From Carnegiea gigantea (lineage: Eukaryota > Streptophyta > Magnoliopsida > Caryophyllales > Cactaceae), in the NCBI GenBank assembly GCA_029747015.1, contig JAKOGI010002238.1:60001-124000 (forward strand): DNA of 64,000 nt. The letters run 5' to 3'. The position numbers and the translations under genes are program-made. The notes beneath the pieces are model-generated. The model had not been told where the DNA came from and made no database searches. It saw only the letters and a program-made list of their open reading frames with translations. Positions 23,501-33,992 of the stretch are shown in pieces. Numbering within the stretch: the stretch's first letter is position 1; every line of letters begins with the position of its first letter.

Positions 23501-24384
23501 TCTTCGTGGCCCTGGGACAACCCCGTTGTCCTGTCGAGGAATCCACCTCGACAATGCTCTGTGTGACCCAGTCACAACCAAGAGCTATCCCACATGACCC
23601 CGTCACGACCAAGGGGTATGTCCTAGTCACGACTTGCGGACAATGTCAATCACATTGACAAGGATGGGCGTACGAAAGACCAAGGGGTAACCAGCCCATT
23701 CTTGTCAAGACCCAGTCATGACAAGCAAGGTGGCATGCCAAGCCACGATCGACTAGCGAGGGGTCTTACACCATGCCTCTGTGCGAGTCAATATGTGAAT
23801 GTCGTAACTGTTTGTCATATGATACCCAAACTAAGAAAAAAGGAGGTCATTATGTTATATGTGAGAGCAGTACCTTCCATTGAGGGACAGAGAGTGCTGT
23901 AACTGCTGTTGGCAGAATCACAGGGTTAAACGACTCGACTTGGAGATTGCAGGCTAGTTAGAGGAGTGCCGGAGCAGAGAGCGAGAGAGTGAGTGAAGGT
24001 CGGTGGCCGGTGGGACTGCTAGCTACCGGCTGCCGGACTCAGGAGTCAGAGAGACTGAGAGAGAATGGGGCTGCTGTGATTAGCACTTAGCGTCGCAGAT
24101 CAAAGAGATCGAAGAGAGAGAGCCAGAGAGGGGCTGCTGAAAGCCGGAAGACTGAAGTGAACGCTAGCCTAATAAACTCAAATAAAACCTAGTAATTTGG
24201 TTTCCAGTCCACGGTGCAATCCTCTGGTCCACCCTGTCCAGACCAGGACTGGACCGATGACTGAACAGGGCCAGCCCAAGGATCGAAAATCGGATTGAAT
24301 TCACCTGAGCTGGTCCGGGCCGGTCCAAGCCGGTCTTCGGTTCGGTCCAGTTTGGACCAAACAATGAATAGGCCTACATGGGAT

Positions 24385-26800
24385 TTCTGACTATGATGGA
24401 AGTAGTCTCATACTTTAATTTTATAGGGTGTTGATCATACGGAGGTCATGCCTATGACTGATCCTGTTATTGTTGGGACTTGGGATAGTCAACAGTGATC
24501 GTGCTTGAATCTTATAAAGTATATTCGTGGAGTAAAGAGTGATCGTGCATAAAACTTACAAAAGGTCCGCTTTTTTTTTTTGGCCGATAAGATGTAGCTA
24601 TAAAGTGTAAGGAGCTGTAAAAAGTTGTAAGAATAGATGTAAGAAGTTGTTGAATTATTAAAAAGTTGTATAATATAAGTGTTAGATATATATGTATCAT
24701 TGTTGGTTTATAATGTATGAATTATCAAAAAAATTATTTCGTAAAAATAAATTATGTGTATTACTGATATTTATGAAATAAATTTTATAACATCACTAAA
24801 CAAATTATATTTAACATTACAGAAAAAATCTATTTTTCTACGATTATCGTTTTGGATAATAAAAATAATGTTGAAATAACATATTAATGAAAATAAACCC
24901 TTAAACAAGTCAAGTAAATACCAATAAGATAAATTCAAATGATAAATATGTAGAGCCAAATTTGTTTTGAGGTAATTTTTTGATATTAACATTAGTTTTA
25001 TCTCCATATAAACAAATTTAAAAAATAACAATTCTTCTCAACAAAATTGAATAGAACCCCAAAAAAGTCCTATTTGAATTAAACATTTTGGAATTAAATT
25101 CAATCTAATGTTCAATTGTTCGATGATACCAGCCAAGTTGTCATGTATAAACTTATGGATGAAATAGCTGAAATGCTTTCGTCACCTACAGGTTGACCAT
25201 TTTCATACATGATTCACATCGAAACTCGAACATAAATGCGATTTTTGTATTATAATTTTAAAACACATTGACTTATTTTCTAGCTTAATGTCGAAACTCT
25301 AATATTAATTCATATCATTAAATTCTGTTTTTATATTTATATAAATATTATATTCATAAAAAAATGAAAGATTTTTCATATTGGTGGTATATTAAAAAAA
25401 TATATACATATTTCTATATGAGAAAAAAAGCAGATGATAAGTTGAATGTTATAAAAAATATATAAGGAGATTTAAGAAAATGTAAGAAGTTATAAGAGAT
25501 GTTAGAAAACGTAAGGAGAGGTAAGGAGATGTAAGAAGTTGTAAGCTAAATCCTCTCAATCGTAGAAAAGAATAGGGCCAAAGTATATCTCGTGGATTAG
25601 AAACTGTTTTTAGCGTATGTTCTTTTTATTGGTAAATTCATTTTTACCAACTTTTATCAACTTCGGCCGACTCTCATTAATATCTATCAACCCTTGCAAA
25701 AAAGTTTCAATTATTTTCAACTTGAATCGATCTTATCCAACTCAAACGAAATTTTACCAACTTCTACTAATCTCCTTCAAAAAAATTTACAAAGAAATCC
25801 CTACTCATTTATATTTCTTACCAACATTCTCTAATTTCTACCAACTTCTTTCAATCTTTCCAACCTTGATTAACTCTTATCAATCATTGCAAAAAATACC
25901 AACTTCCACTACTAAATCCGGTCTTATACTAATATTTAATAACCTCACCTATTTACCAATCCCTATTTACCAGCAAAAAAGGAAAAAATGAAAAACTGAA
26001 TTTTCCAACCTTAATCAACTCTTACCAATCATTGCAAAAAATACCAACTTTCACTACTAAATACCGTCTTATACTAATTTTTATTAACTTCATCTATTTC
26101 TCAATCCCTATTTACTAGCGAAAAAGGAAAAAATGAAAACCTGAACCTCATCAAATGAATTCGTAATACACATAAATAAACCGAACAATTGTGTAAACTT
26201 CATATATAGCTATCACCAAAACCGTATAAAATTGCAATCAAAACTGCATAAATCATGCAGAACCGTGTAAACAATACCACCACAACATACATTACATCAA
26301 AACTGCATATAAATACTAAATGTTGAAAGCTTTTTATTTTTAATTTTTAAGGGAAGGTTGTACACCCAAAACTAATGAGTAGATGCCTAATCACTTGTTC
26401 AAGAACTAAAACTGACAGCAGAAACAATCCTCCGCAGAATGATACAAAGTCACACTAAAATTTATCCACCGGGAGCCACTAAAACTGGCTTGTGATAAAG
26501 AAACGACATATACACAATTCATCCAACATTCAAGTTCTACATTTTCACGTCATTTGTAATATAAAACTGTAGGACTAGTAAAACTCCCGACTTAACTCAC
26601 CAATAGAAAGAGGAAAATCGAAACAAATTATTATTCACGAGCACTAGGTTACAAAGAGTATAGGAGCACGAAGTATCTTTCACTCTATGACACCCCCTTC
26701 GGCTCTTCCAGACCAAAAATCTGTCCGAACGATATTAACATTGCTTATACTCAATGTCACCAAGTGAACTAAACTAAAACCTGGGACAATTCGAGGATCC
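24385..26800. other. AT-rich intergenic DNA with oligonucleotide arrays
   Basis: There is no supported gene. Purine-rich motifs like AAGGAGATGTAAGAAGTTG recur at 24598-24670 and 25436-25545. Their pyrimidine-rich counterparts (CCAACTTCTACTAATCTCC) fill 25640-26150. Confidence 0.5.
25860..26146. repeat. Tandem duplication, about 145 bp period
   Basis: Two diverged copies, 25860-26001 and 26005-26146. Both start CCAACCTT and share CAATCATTGCAAAAAATACC, CAATCCCTATTTAC and AAAAAGGAAAAAATGAAAA. Confidence 0.85.
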
Positions 26801-26803
26801 AAG

Positions 26804-27148
26804 TTAAAGAAGTCCTGCGCTTCCAAATGGATTCGCGTGCTGAGGATGGGTAGCGGGTGCAGCAGGAAATGGCCCAAAACCGGCATCAGCAAAAGGATTT
26901 GGTGCCCCCATGGCCATGTGTGGCTGAAGCTGAAATAAAGGCTGGCAAGGACCAAAGGGATTGAGAGCTGGTTATTGGGTCATAGCATTCATCTGCACAG
27001 CTACAGGGGGAGCTATGCTGCTGGATATTGCGAAAAGGTCTTGCACTTCAAATGGATTTGAGGCTGGTGCTCCATACACTGGCTGCTAGTTGGCTCTATA
27101 GGCTGCCTCATCGTACAGACTGTTCAAAGTGAGGGAATCCAATCCACC
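26804..27148 (-). pseudogene. ANTH/AP180-type clathrin adaptor relic, last exon
   Basis: This is the last exon of a plant ANTH-domain (CAP/AP180-like) clathrin assembly protein, an endocytic adaptor that binds membrane phosphoinositides and clathrin. On the minus strand it starts GGLDSLTLNSLYDEAAYRA. It carries four NPF tripeptides (NPFEV, NPFGP, NPFAD, NPFGS), the usual ligands of EH-domain endocytic proteins, and ends NPFGSAGLL before a TAA at 26804-26806. The frame is 115 codons without indel, but TAG at 27086-27088 and TAA at 26972-26974 interrupt it, both one C-to-T change from glutamine codons. Upstream exons lie at 45598-45719 and 45844-45919, about 18 kb away. The base pair where an AG acceptor should stand reads CT, next to a TRIM insertion. 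Confidence 0.85.
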
Positions 27149-27150
27149 AG

Positions 27151-27759
27151 TGTTTTGGGAGATCCAAGGAGGGAGCCCACTTCAACCAAGATCCACGGCA
27201 ATAAACCTAAGTGAGGTTCCATCCTAAAACCAATTGGCAATAGGAGGAATAGCCCACTTGACTTATATACCATGACCTTTCTTTTCAAACTCCCGATGTG
27301 GGACTTCTTTACTCATGTGTGATACTTCCCAACAATCTTCCCCTCACACATGAGTCTCTTCCACACCACATCAGCGCACAAGCTCCCTCTTGAGCGGAAG
27401 TCTTTACCAAGATGTCAAGCCAACATCAAGAGTTTATCCACGCAATCGAGTCACGCTGCAGCACATGTATTACCGCTCGATCAACACCTGTGTATCACTT
27501 CACCAAGCTCGTCCATGGGGTCCACCATGCCACACATTTGTCGCCTAGCTGAACGCACTATCGGCTCTGATACCACTTGTTGGGGAGATCCAAGGAAGGA
27601 GCCACTTCAACCAAGGTCCATGGCAACAAGCCCAAGTGAGGTTCCATCCTAAAACCAATTGATAATAGGAGGAGTAGCCCACTTGACTTATATACCATGA
27701 CCCTTCTTTTCAAACTCCCGATGTGGGATTTCTTTACTCATGTGTGATATTTCCTAATA
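27151..27759 (-). mobile_element. Complete TRIM retrotransposon
   Basis: LTRs of 184 bp (27151-27334) and 182 bp (27578-27759) lie in minus orientation. Next to the right copy is the PBS TGGTATCAGAGCC (complement at 27563-27575). Next to the left copy is a purine tract (GAGGGGAAGATT on the minus strand). The 243-bp internal region has no domain. The left end touches the ANTH last exon and the right end touches a truncated copia LTR. The expected target duplication is absent (ACCAG versus ATGTG), so one flank has probably been rearranged since insertion. Confidence 0.85.
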
Positions 27760-28077
27760 ATGTGTTTAGGGATTCAGGGATTCAGGAGTGATTTTAGATC
27801 CTATGCAAGCCCTCTTTATATAGGGTCTAGAAGTCCAGGGTTTTACCCCTAGAGAAGAACTCTAGCCGCCAAGTATACTGCATGCCGAAGTAAACCCTAA
27901 CCGTCAGGACAAACCCGCACCCAAACAGAGCACGGTCACCCCGTGCCACATGGCACAGCACGCTGGTGCCATTTTTCTGCCTTCCTCGACGTTCCTCTTC
28001 TTTGGTCTGACACGTCCGTGTCGTCTAGCACGGTCCCACCGTGCCGATTCTTAGATTTTGGGCTACGAAACCCAATA
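27760..28077 (-). repeat. Truncated 3' LTR of the split copia
   Basis: Homologous to 44022-44380, including the shared GGGATTCAGGGATTCAGGAG and CGACGTTCCTCTTC. The half next to the TRIM is missing. A purine tract (CCAACGTGGAGAT on the minus strand) precedes it in the element. Confidence 0.85.
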
Positions 28078-28326
28078 ATCTCCACGTTGGATCAAAATCT
28101 CCAATCACCAATTCTCTACCACCTTCATCGCACCCCAAATAGTGATGCCCCCAACGAGGGGCAACGCTCCGAAGGGCGCTCAAATACTGTGAATACCAAC
28201 TAAGTCCAAGCAATGCTTGAACTTAGCTCTAGGAGATGACTTATATGAACCTTTCTTCATATAATCTGTCGTAGTAGATGCCTGCAAGACATAGAGGCCT
28301 CCTTGCCTCAAACTCTTCAGTAGAAT

Positions 28327-29179
28327 TCAACTGCCCTTCGAAACCTTCAGAACTCCACCTTCAGCTGAATATTTGCACCCCTTGGATTCGAGGGTGCCTA
28401 AAGAGATGAGGTTACGCTTGAAGTCAGGAGCATGATGAACATTCGATAAAGTCCTGACAACACCATTATGGGTCTTGATTTTAACAGTACCAATTCCAGT
28501 TACTTTACCTTGGGCATTATTGCCCATGTGAACAACAGTTGAGTTAACTAGATCATATGTTGAAAACCAATCCTTGTAAGGACACATATGATAGGTACAC
28601 CCAGAATTAAGAATCCAATCAGAATCGCTCCCCTTTTAGTAGAGGTAGCAAATAAAATGTCACCATCAGAATCAGATTCAACAAACGAAGTTTCAGCAGA
28701 CTCATAAGAATTATCTTCTTCTTTCTCCCTCTTCTTTTGTAGTTGCCAATAGTTAGCAATAATATGACCCAATTTACCACAATAATTGCAGGTCTCACCA
28801 GCGTGAGGATTTTTAGACTTAGAACGGTTCTTACTCCTATTACCGTTCCCCTTTTCAGTTATTTTACCCCTTACTACTAATCCCTCAGTAGAATCAGCGT
28901 GATTGTTAAGATCAAACTTCTCCTTAGACAACAAGTTTGACTTAACATCGTCAAACGATATAGTATTAGAATTACTATATAACATAATCTCCTTAAAGTG
29001 TTTATAAGAAGCGGGTAACGACACAACAAGCAAAATAGCTTTATCCTCATCCTCAATTTTTACATCTAGACTCTCCAAATCAACAAGAATAGAGTTAAAC
29101 TCATTTAAATGTTTTTGAACAGGGGTACCTTCAGCCATACAAGAGGTGTATAACCTTTCCTTCAAACGGATTTTGTTGG
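28327..29179 (-). pseudogene. Copia gag-protease relic, distal part
   Basis: Minus-strand reading gives the C-terminal half of a copia Gag (LNEFNSILVDLESLDVKIED, then LLVVSLPASYKHFKEIM). A CCHC knuckle follows in which the last cysteine is a tyrosine (CNYCGKLGHIIANYW). A lysine/serine-rich linker and a protease/pre-integrase segment (HMCPYKDWFSTYDLV, VHHAPDFKRNLISLG) come next. A frameshift near 28560 separates Gag from protease. Gag packages element RNA and the protease would mature it; this copy could do neither without help. Its N-terminal part is at 43377-43719. Confidence 0.8.
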
Positions 29180-30362
29180 TGTTGAACCAAAAATTTTTGC
29201 AAATCATAAATTTTTGATTATGTCTCAGTATAAAATACAAATAAAAGTGGATCCGATTACATAATTAAAAATAAAAAGTAAAGAAAATGCAAAAAAAAAG
29301 GGGTGCATAAGTAAACCTCTTTCTCCGGCACCCTCCGCTGACTATTCAAAGCACAGTCAAAAAAAAAGGAGGGCACTCAATTGTAACAAAGTAACTTTGG
29401 ATAATTAATAAATGATAGCAACACTTCTTAGTATATACATATTTTTTGCCGCTGGGAAAAGAAAGTGTTGCGTGGAAGTTGGCATATAGCCCATCACTCT
29501 CCACCTTCCCTACTTTTGCTGCGACGTGGAGGGAAGTTAAAAACTTACTCCATCAATATAAGAAAGGAGAGGTCGGAGAACAGAGGAGAGAGGAAAGGCT
29601 TTAGGGCGGTGAAAACAGAGACCCCAAAAAAAAAAAAAAGCATGGGGGAGAAAGAAACAGAGGGCTATAAAGACGAAAAAGGTTAGACCTCTGAGAAATA
29701 CAAGAAAAACGGAAGAAAGAGGAAAGTGAAAGCAAATATAAGGCTCTGTAAAGTGAAAGCAGAGGCCAAAGAAAAGAAAAAAAAAAGAGCAGCACTACGA
29801 AGAAGAGAAGGCAAGAAGTAGATTAGAAGAAGTAGAAGCGATTGAAGCAAGAACCAAATCTAGTCTTCTCCAAAAGTTGAAGCCAACTAAAAGTGAAGGT
29901 AATACATCAATGAAGTATAAATGGTTGTCGCCTTTCCAAAACCACCATTTTCAAGTCTCATGGTTGCCATGGTTAATCAAGCAAAAGCGCTTCATATGTC
30001 TCCAAAAGTTCGGTTAAAAAAAAATGATTTTATTTGGGATTCTACCAAATCGGTTCCTGCTGGAACCATGGAAACTCTAGATCCTGCGTGATCTTGGTTC
30101 CTGCCGGAACCATAAAGCATACGGATCCTGACGGATCCTGGGTCTTGTCAGACCTTTAAATGGAATGGTCATACGAGAGTCAAATAAGTGAAAGGAACGA
30201 TGGCATGAATCCAAATTGGAGTTGATCGTGTTGTTATATTGCCCTTATGATTATCACAAAGTGGAGTCAAGCACTGGTATGGCAGCGTAGGTGTCAAAAC
30301 AAGGAAGTGGCAAATTCCATTGCAATGCTCTGTTTTGGAGTTAAAGAAAAAAACAAAGAAAG

Positions 30363-30404
<42 letters not shown>

Positions 30405-30762
30405 TTTGGATAAAAATCTAAACAAATAAAATAAACATAGATCATGAGAAAGTATGTTGACTCAATTGCAATTCAAAAATTGGAGGCGCAGACCTACGTG
30501 TATTAGAAGACATCCAGAAACATTAACAGCATGGCATGTACACGTTCAGGTTCCAGACTCTGCTTCCTCGTTGAAGACAAAGAAAAAAAGAGAGTACTGG
30601 GTCTTTCTTAGATGGAGGACACTGCATACTCATAAAAAGAAAGGGTCGGCTTGTTTTGTAAGTACTAGTTAGGCTATGATATAACAAATTGATGTGGATG
30701 ATACATCTACTTGAACAAAATTCATCAAGGGGAAAAATAAATTTATGCCTAAATACCCATTA

Positions 30763-30830
30763 GAACTACGGTGACTTGATTCCACTAAGGATACGTAGGA
30801 AGCTCGATATAAAATTTTTCGAGTTCAGTC
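30763..30830 (+). repeat. Two-hairpin module, LTR copy A
   Basis: An outer stem CTACG (30766-30770) / CGTAG (30794-30798) encloses TTGAT and an inner stem TCC/GGA. A second hairpin CTCGA (30803-30807) / TCGAG (30819-30823) follows. Same design as copies B (31081) and C (31340), with different stem sequences. Duplicated in the 3' LTR at 42341. Confidence 0.7.
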
Positions 30831-31080
30831 TAAACTGAAATCTTCAAATGGGCTCAACCCGATAACCCCCTCTTTCACAAGGGACCAAAATTACAATCCT
30901 GTAACTCTTTGTTACACGTTACGTAACCAAAGCAAATAAAAAAAATCAAGCTTCGGAAAACATCGAATCTTTTTCAAGTCATAGGTTTGGCATAATGGAC
31001 CAAAGTCGAGCCAAATATACAACCAAGCCTACTAAATTCTCCCCTTTCCAAGACAAAAGCCTAAATAAAATTCGGAATAA

Positions 31081-31147
31081 GAACTACGTCGATTTGATCC
31101 CACCAAGGGTACGTAGGAAACCCGTAAATAAATTTCGGGTGCAATCG
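31081..31147 (+). repeat. Two-hairpin module, LTR copy B
   Basis: An outer stem CTACG/CGTAG encloses an inner stem CCC/GGG. The second hairpin is ACCCG (31120-31124) / CGGGT (31136-31140), followed by GCAATC. 3' LTR copy at 42659. Confidence 0.7.
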
Positions 31148-31339
31148 CAAGTTAAACAAAATTAATGGACCGACCCCATTAAAGGTTAAGTCGGAAAATT
31201 AAAAAAAAATATTAAGTGGCTAAAAATATAACTTAGCCATTTTTTTAAAAAATCCAAATACCAAAATTAAATTAAAAATTATCCTAACATAAATAGCTTA
31301 ACTAAAATAAAAAGATAAATTAATTCAAATAAAATTAAA

Positions 31340-31410
31340 GAACTACGGCCGGTTTGATCCTCTATAAAAGAGGTACGTAGGCAACTCACAATAAATAAGT
31401 GGGTGCAACC
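31340..31410 (+). repeat. Two-hairpin module, LTR copy C
   Basis: An outer stem CTACG/CGTAG encloses an inner stem CCTCT/AGAGG. The second hairpin is ACTCAC (31384-31389) / GTGGGT (31399-31404) with one G-U pair, followed by GCAACC. 3' LTR copy at 42919. Confidence 0.7.
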
Positions 31411-31907
31411 CAAATTCCAAATCAAATAAAATTGCCCATGCCATAACCTGCATATGAAGAATGTGTACGTGTAGTACCCTTCCTAGAAGGTGCCTATACG
31501 GCCACTATCTGATGCAATTAAGTTTTGGATAACGGGTGACTCGGCATACAATATACATGTCGATCCAAATTGTATAAAGTCTTATTAATACAAAATAAAA
31601 CGAACAAAGAAAGAAAATAATAAAATAGAACGAATCGGAATCAAAAGGTGGTCTCCCAGACGGGAGACGTAATTAAGGAGGTTTATCCTCTTGAATAGGA
31701 TCGTACTCAAAACAAACCGATGTATATTTTTCTTTTATATATACGTTGGAAAGTTGTGTTGTGCATATTATTTATTAAATTTTTGCCCAACATAATTTTT
31801 GGCACGCTCGGTGGGACCCTATTTTCCTTTTCATCTCCGATTTGTATATACTGTCTAAATTTTCTTCTATTTTGTGGTGTTTGCTTTTGTATAACTGTTC
31901 AAGAACA

Positions 31908-33992
31908 ATGGCACCTCAAGTCACCATCAATTTCAACCAGCTCCCAGTAACTTTTGTGATAAAGCGCGGAATATTCCAAGCGAGGAAAAACGTGCAGATG
32001 GTCTTCACTGTTGGACCTCGATCAATTCTGGCTGAATTTCCATTGTCGAACTCAATGGAACCTCTTAGGGGCCTCGAAAGGGCAAGCAAGCCCGCCCCTA
32101 AGGCCGACAGGCCACTTACAAAGAAAGCAATCAAGAACCAGAAGCGCAACAAACGCAGAAGCGACAAGCGCCGCGCTAAATCTGGCACACCCAAGCTAGC
32201 TTCGTCACCAGCTTTAGAGCTAGCCAAGACGACCTTGAGGAAAGCTTTTCAGCAAAGGTTGTCCTCTACGGCTTGCCCTTCAATGGCTAGGCCGTTCAAC
32301 CCGGTGCTGACTCCATGCCTCAGCCAAATGCCAAATCCGAGGGGAACCTATACAAGGGAAGCACCGACAGCCCGAGCAACAATCCAACCAAGGCAAGCTC
32401 GGGTCGCTAATCTACCTCTGAAGCAAGATCAAGTTCCTTCCTCAGGTTCAATCCGCACTTGGGCTCCTGCATCCACCAAGAAGGGGGCAAAGACAAGCAA
32501 AAAACCCCCAACCTGGATGACCCCCAATAAGCCATTTGGGGAAGGAACCTCAGGAGTCAAGAAGGCTCCTCAAGGTCGCCCTACAAGGCGGATTCTTATC
32601 GGGACTATCCCTATTGATATTCCTGTAGCCGAAGTCATGATGACCTCCTATTCAGAGGAGGAAACAATACCTAAAACTGCAAAGGTTAAACTTGTTAAAC
32701 CTTCAACCTCAAGCACCTCTATTATGGTGCCGAGACTTTTGCAGGTCACAACCACTACTCCTCCTCAAAGCCTTATAAAAGGTAGGCGGCTTTTACCTCC
32801 TAGGCCACAAAATCAAAGTGATTTAACCTTTGAAGGGATCGAGTCACAGGCATACAGCGGTCCTATCACAAGATCAAGGGCCAAAGCATTATCATATGCC
32901 GAGGTGGCCTTACAATCTCCAACCACCACCTTTCAGCAAGGCAAGAACCAACTGAAAGGACAAGATGAAGTTACAAGACCTGCCTTTTCCCAAGAAGAGG
33001 CATCATCCAACGTCATCCTACAAGAGCAAATCAGCGAGGATGATCAGGCTGAAAATATGCCGGTATTGGTTACCAGCACGCCGAGCCTCGAGGAGCAAAT
33101 GCAAGAGTTGCAAAGGAAACTCGCAGAAAAAGAGGCTGAAATAGCTAGCCTCGCTATGCGCCTTGAAAATAGGGAGCATGAAAAGACTAATGAGGTTAGC
33201 GGTAGCAACACAGTTATCACTCCGCAAGATATTAAGGAGTTGATAGCCCAAGGGATCAGGGAGCATCAAGCAGCCATGAATCCCCCAGTGTTGGGGTATA
33301 GGAGCCCATATCCAAGTCACTATGACTCAGTTCCTTTCCCCAAGGGTTACCAAAAGCCGAACTTTGAAAAGTTTGATGGAATAAATGGGTCACCGCATGA
33401 ACATTTGGCCCATTTCTACTCAGCGTGCGGCGAAACTGCTTTAAATGACGCATTGTTGATTAGGCAGTTCGTACAATCCCTCAAGGGGGCCGCCTTCACA
33501 TGGTATACCCAACTTCATCCAGGGTCAATACACACTTGGGATGACCTTCAAAGGGCATTCCTAGCTCAGTTCGTGAGTTCGAAGAGAAAAGTCTCTATTA
33601 TAGACCTTGCTGATACGCACCAAAGGCCAAACGAGAGTGCGAATGACTTCATTATGAGGTGGAGAAGTCTAAGCTTGCAATGCCCAGAAAAGCTAAGTGA
33701 GCAATCAGCAGTTCAAATGTGTGCAAACAATTTAGACCCTCAAATTGCCACATATGTTGGTACTGCTGAGCCTCAAAACTTTGATGCCCTTGTGTCTAAG
33801 GCAAGTAATGTAGAAAGACAACTTGCTCGTCAGAAAGCCATACAACCCAAGAGGGAGGAAATCAAAAGGCTAAACAAGAAGGGAGAGTCAATGGCTACGT
33901 TCGTCAGAGCAAGCCCAAAGCTAACCAATGGCGGAAATTTCAACAACAGCAAAGGCAAACAAAAAGAGGGAGCTCGACGACTTACTCTCTAG
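31908..33992 (+). pseudogene. Gypsy Gag
   Basis: An open frame of 694 codons starting at the ATG in ACAATGGCACC. The N-terminal 400 residues are basic and low-complexity. A coiled-coil-like stretch (EEQMQELQRKLAEKEAEIAS) lies near residue 405-425. The retrotransposon Gag domain (FEKFDGINGSPHEHLAHFY to VQSLKGAAFTWYTQLHPGS and beyond) is near 485-640. Gag would form the particle that packages element RNA. It ends at TAG 33990-33992, but coding sequence continues in the same frame (KKYPFDDDDVQGIFDELMA), so the stop probably interrupts a longer Gag-protease. I label it a pseudogene because the whole polyprotein is broken, although this frame could still be translated. Confidence 0.88.

Larger units (their letters stand above)
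22267..23772 (-). mobile_element. Probable solo LTR, minus orientation
   Basis: On the minus strand this reads from TGTAAGACCCCTCGC to CCCCGTGACA (TG...CA). It contains a TATA box (CCTATAAATAGG, 22570-22581) and, about 150 bp downstream, an AATAAA signal near 22430, an arrangement typical of an LTR promoter and R region. Length is about 1.5 kb and composition is far more GC-rich than its surroundings. No internal retrotransposon domains adjoin it. No 5-bp target duplication is evident, so the exact ends are inferred. Open frames inside have no recognisable domain. Confidence 0.6.
18890..24376. mobile_element. 5.5 kb non-autonomous hAT-type element with nested insertions
   Basis: Perfect 8-bp target duplications CATGGGAT flank it at 18882-18889 and 24377-24384. 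The ends are inverted repeats, TAGGGCTGTTCAT on the left and TAGGCCTATTCAT on the right (read inward). GGACCGG / CCGGTCC motifs crowd the subterminal 150 bp at each end, as in other plant hAT elements. No hAT transposase or BED finger is visible. It contains, left to right, a captured SelT-like exon, a probable Helitron with a LINE fragment, and a probable solo LTR in reverse orientation. Without these the element would be about 1.3 kb. Confidence 0.88.
29180..31792 (+). repeat. 5' LTR of gypsy element
   Basis: 2613 bp. It includes an (AT)n tract at 30366-30401 and three copies of a two-hairpin module at 30763-30830, 31081-31147 and 31340-31410. A candidate primer-binding site (TGGCACGCTCGGTGGGAC) follows at about 31799. 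Confidence 0.93.

Noticed and set aside
22571..23581. Several 60-138 codon frames inside the GC-rich LTR
   Set aside because: High GC lowers stop-codon frequency; translations lack any domain.
22262..23780. Exact TSD for the putative solo LTR
   Set aside because: Neither ACCGG/CCATG nor shifted alternatives match, so no TSD is claimed.
26680..26955. 91-codon minus-strand frame
   Set aside because: Wrong frame across the ANTH last exon, whose NPF-containing frame is the real signal.
30454..30672. A 72-codon frame identical in both gypsy LTRs (also 42032-42250)
   Set aside because: Identity only reflects the near-identical LTRs; no domain and no start context.
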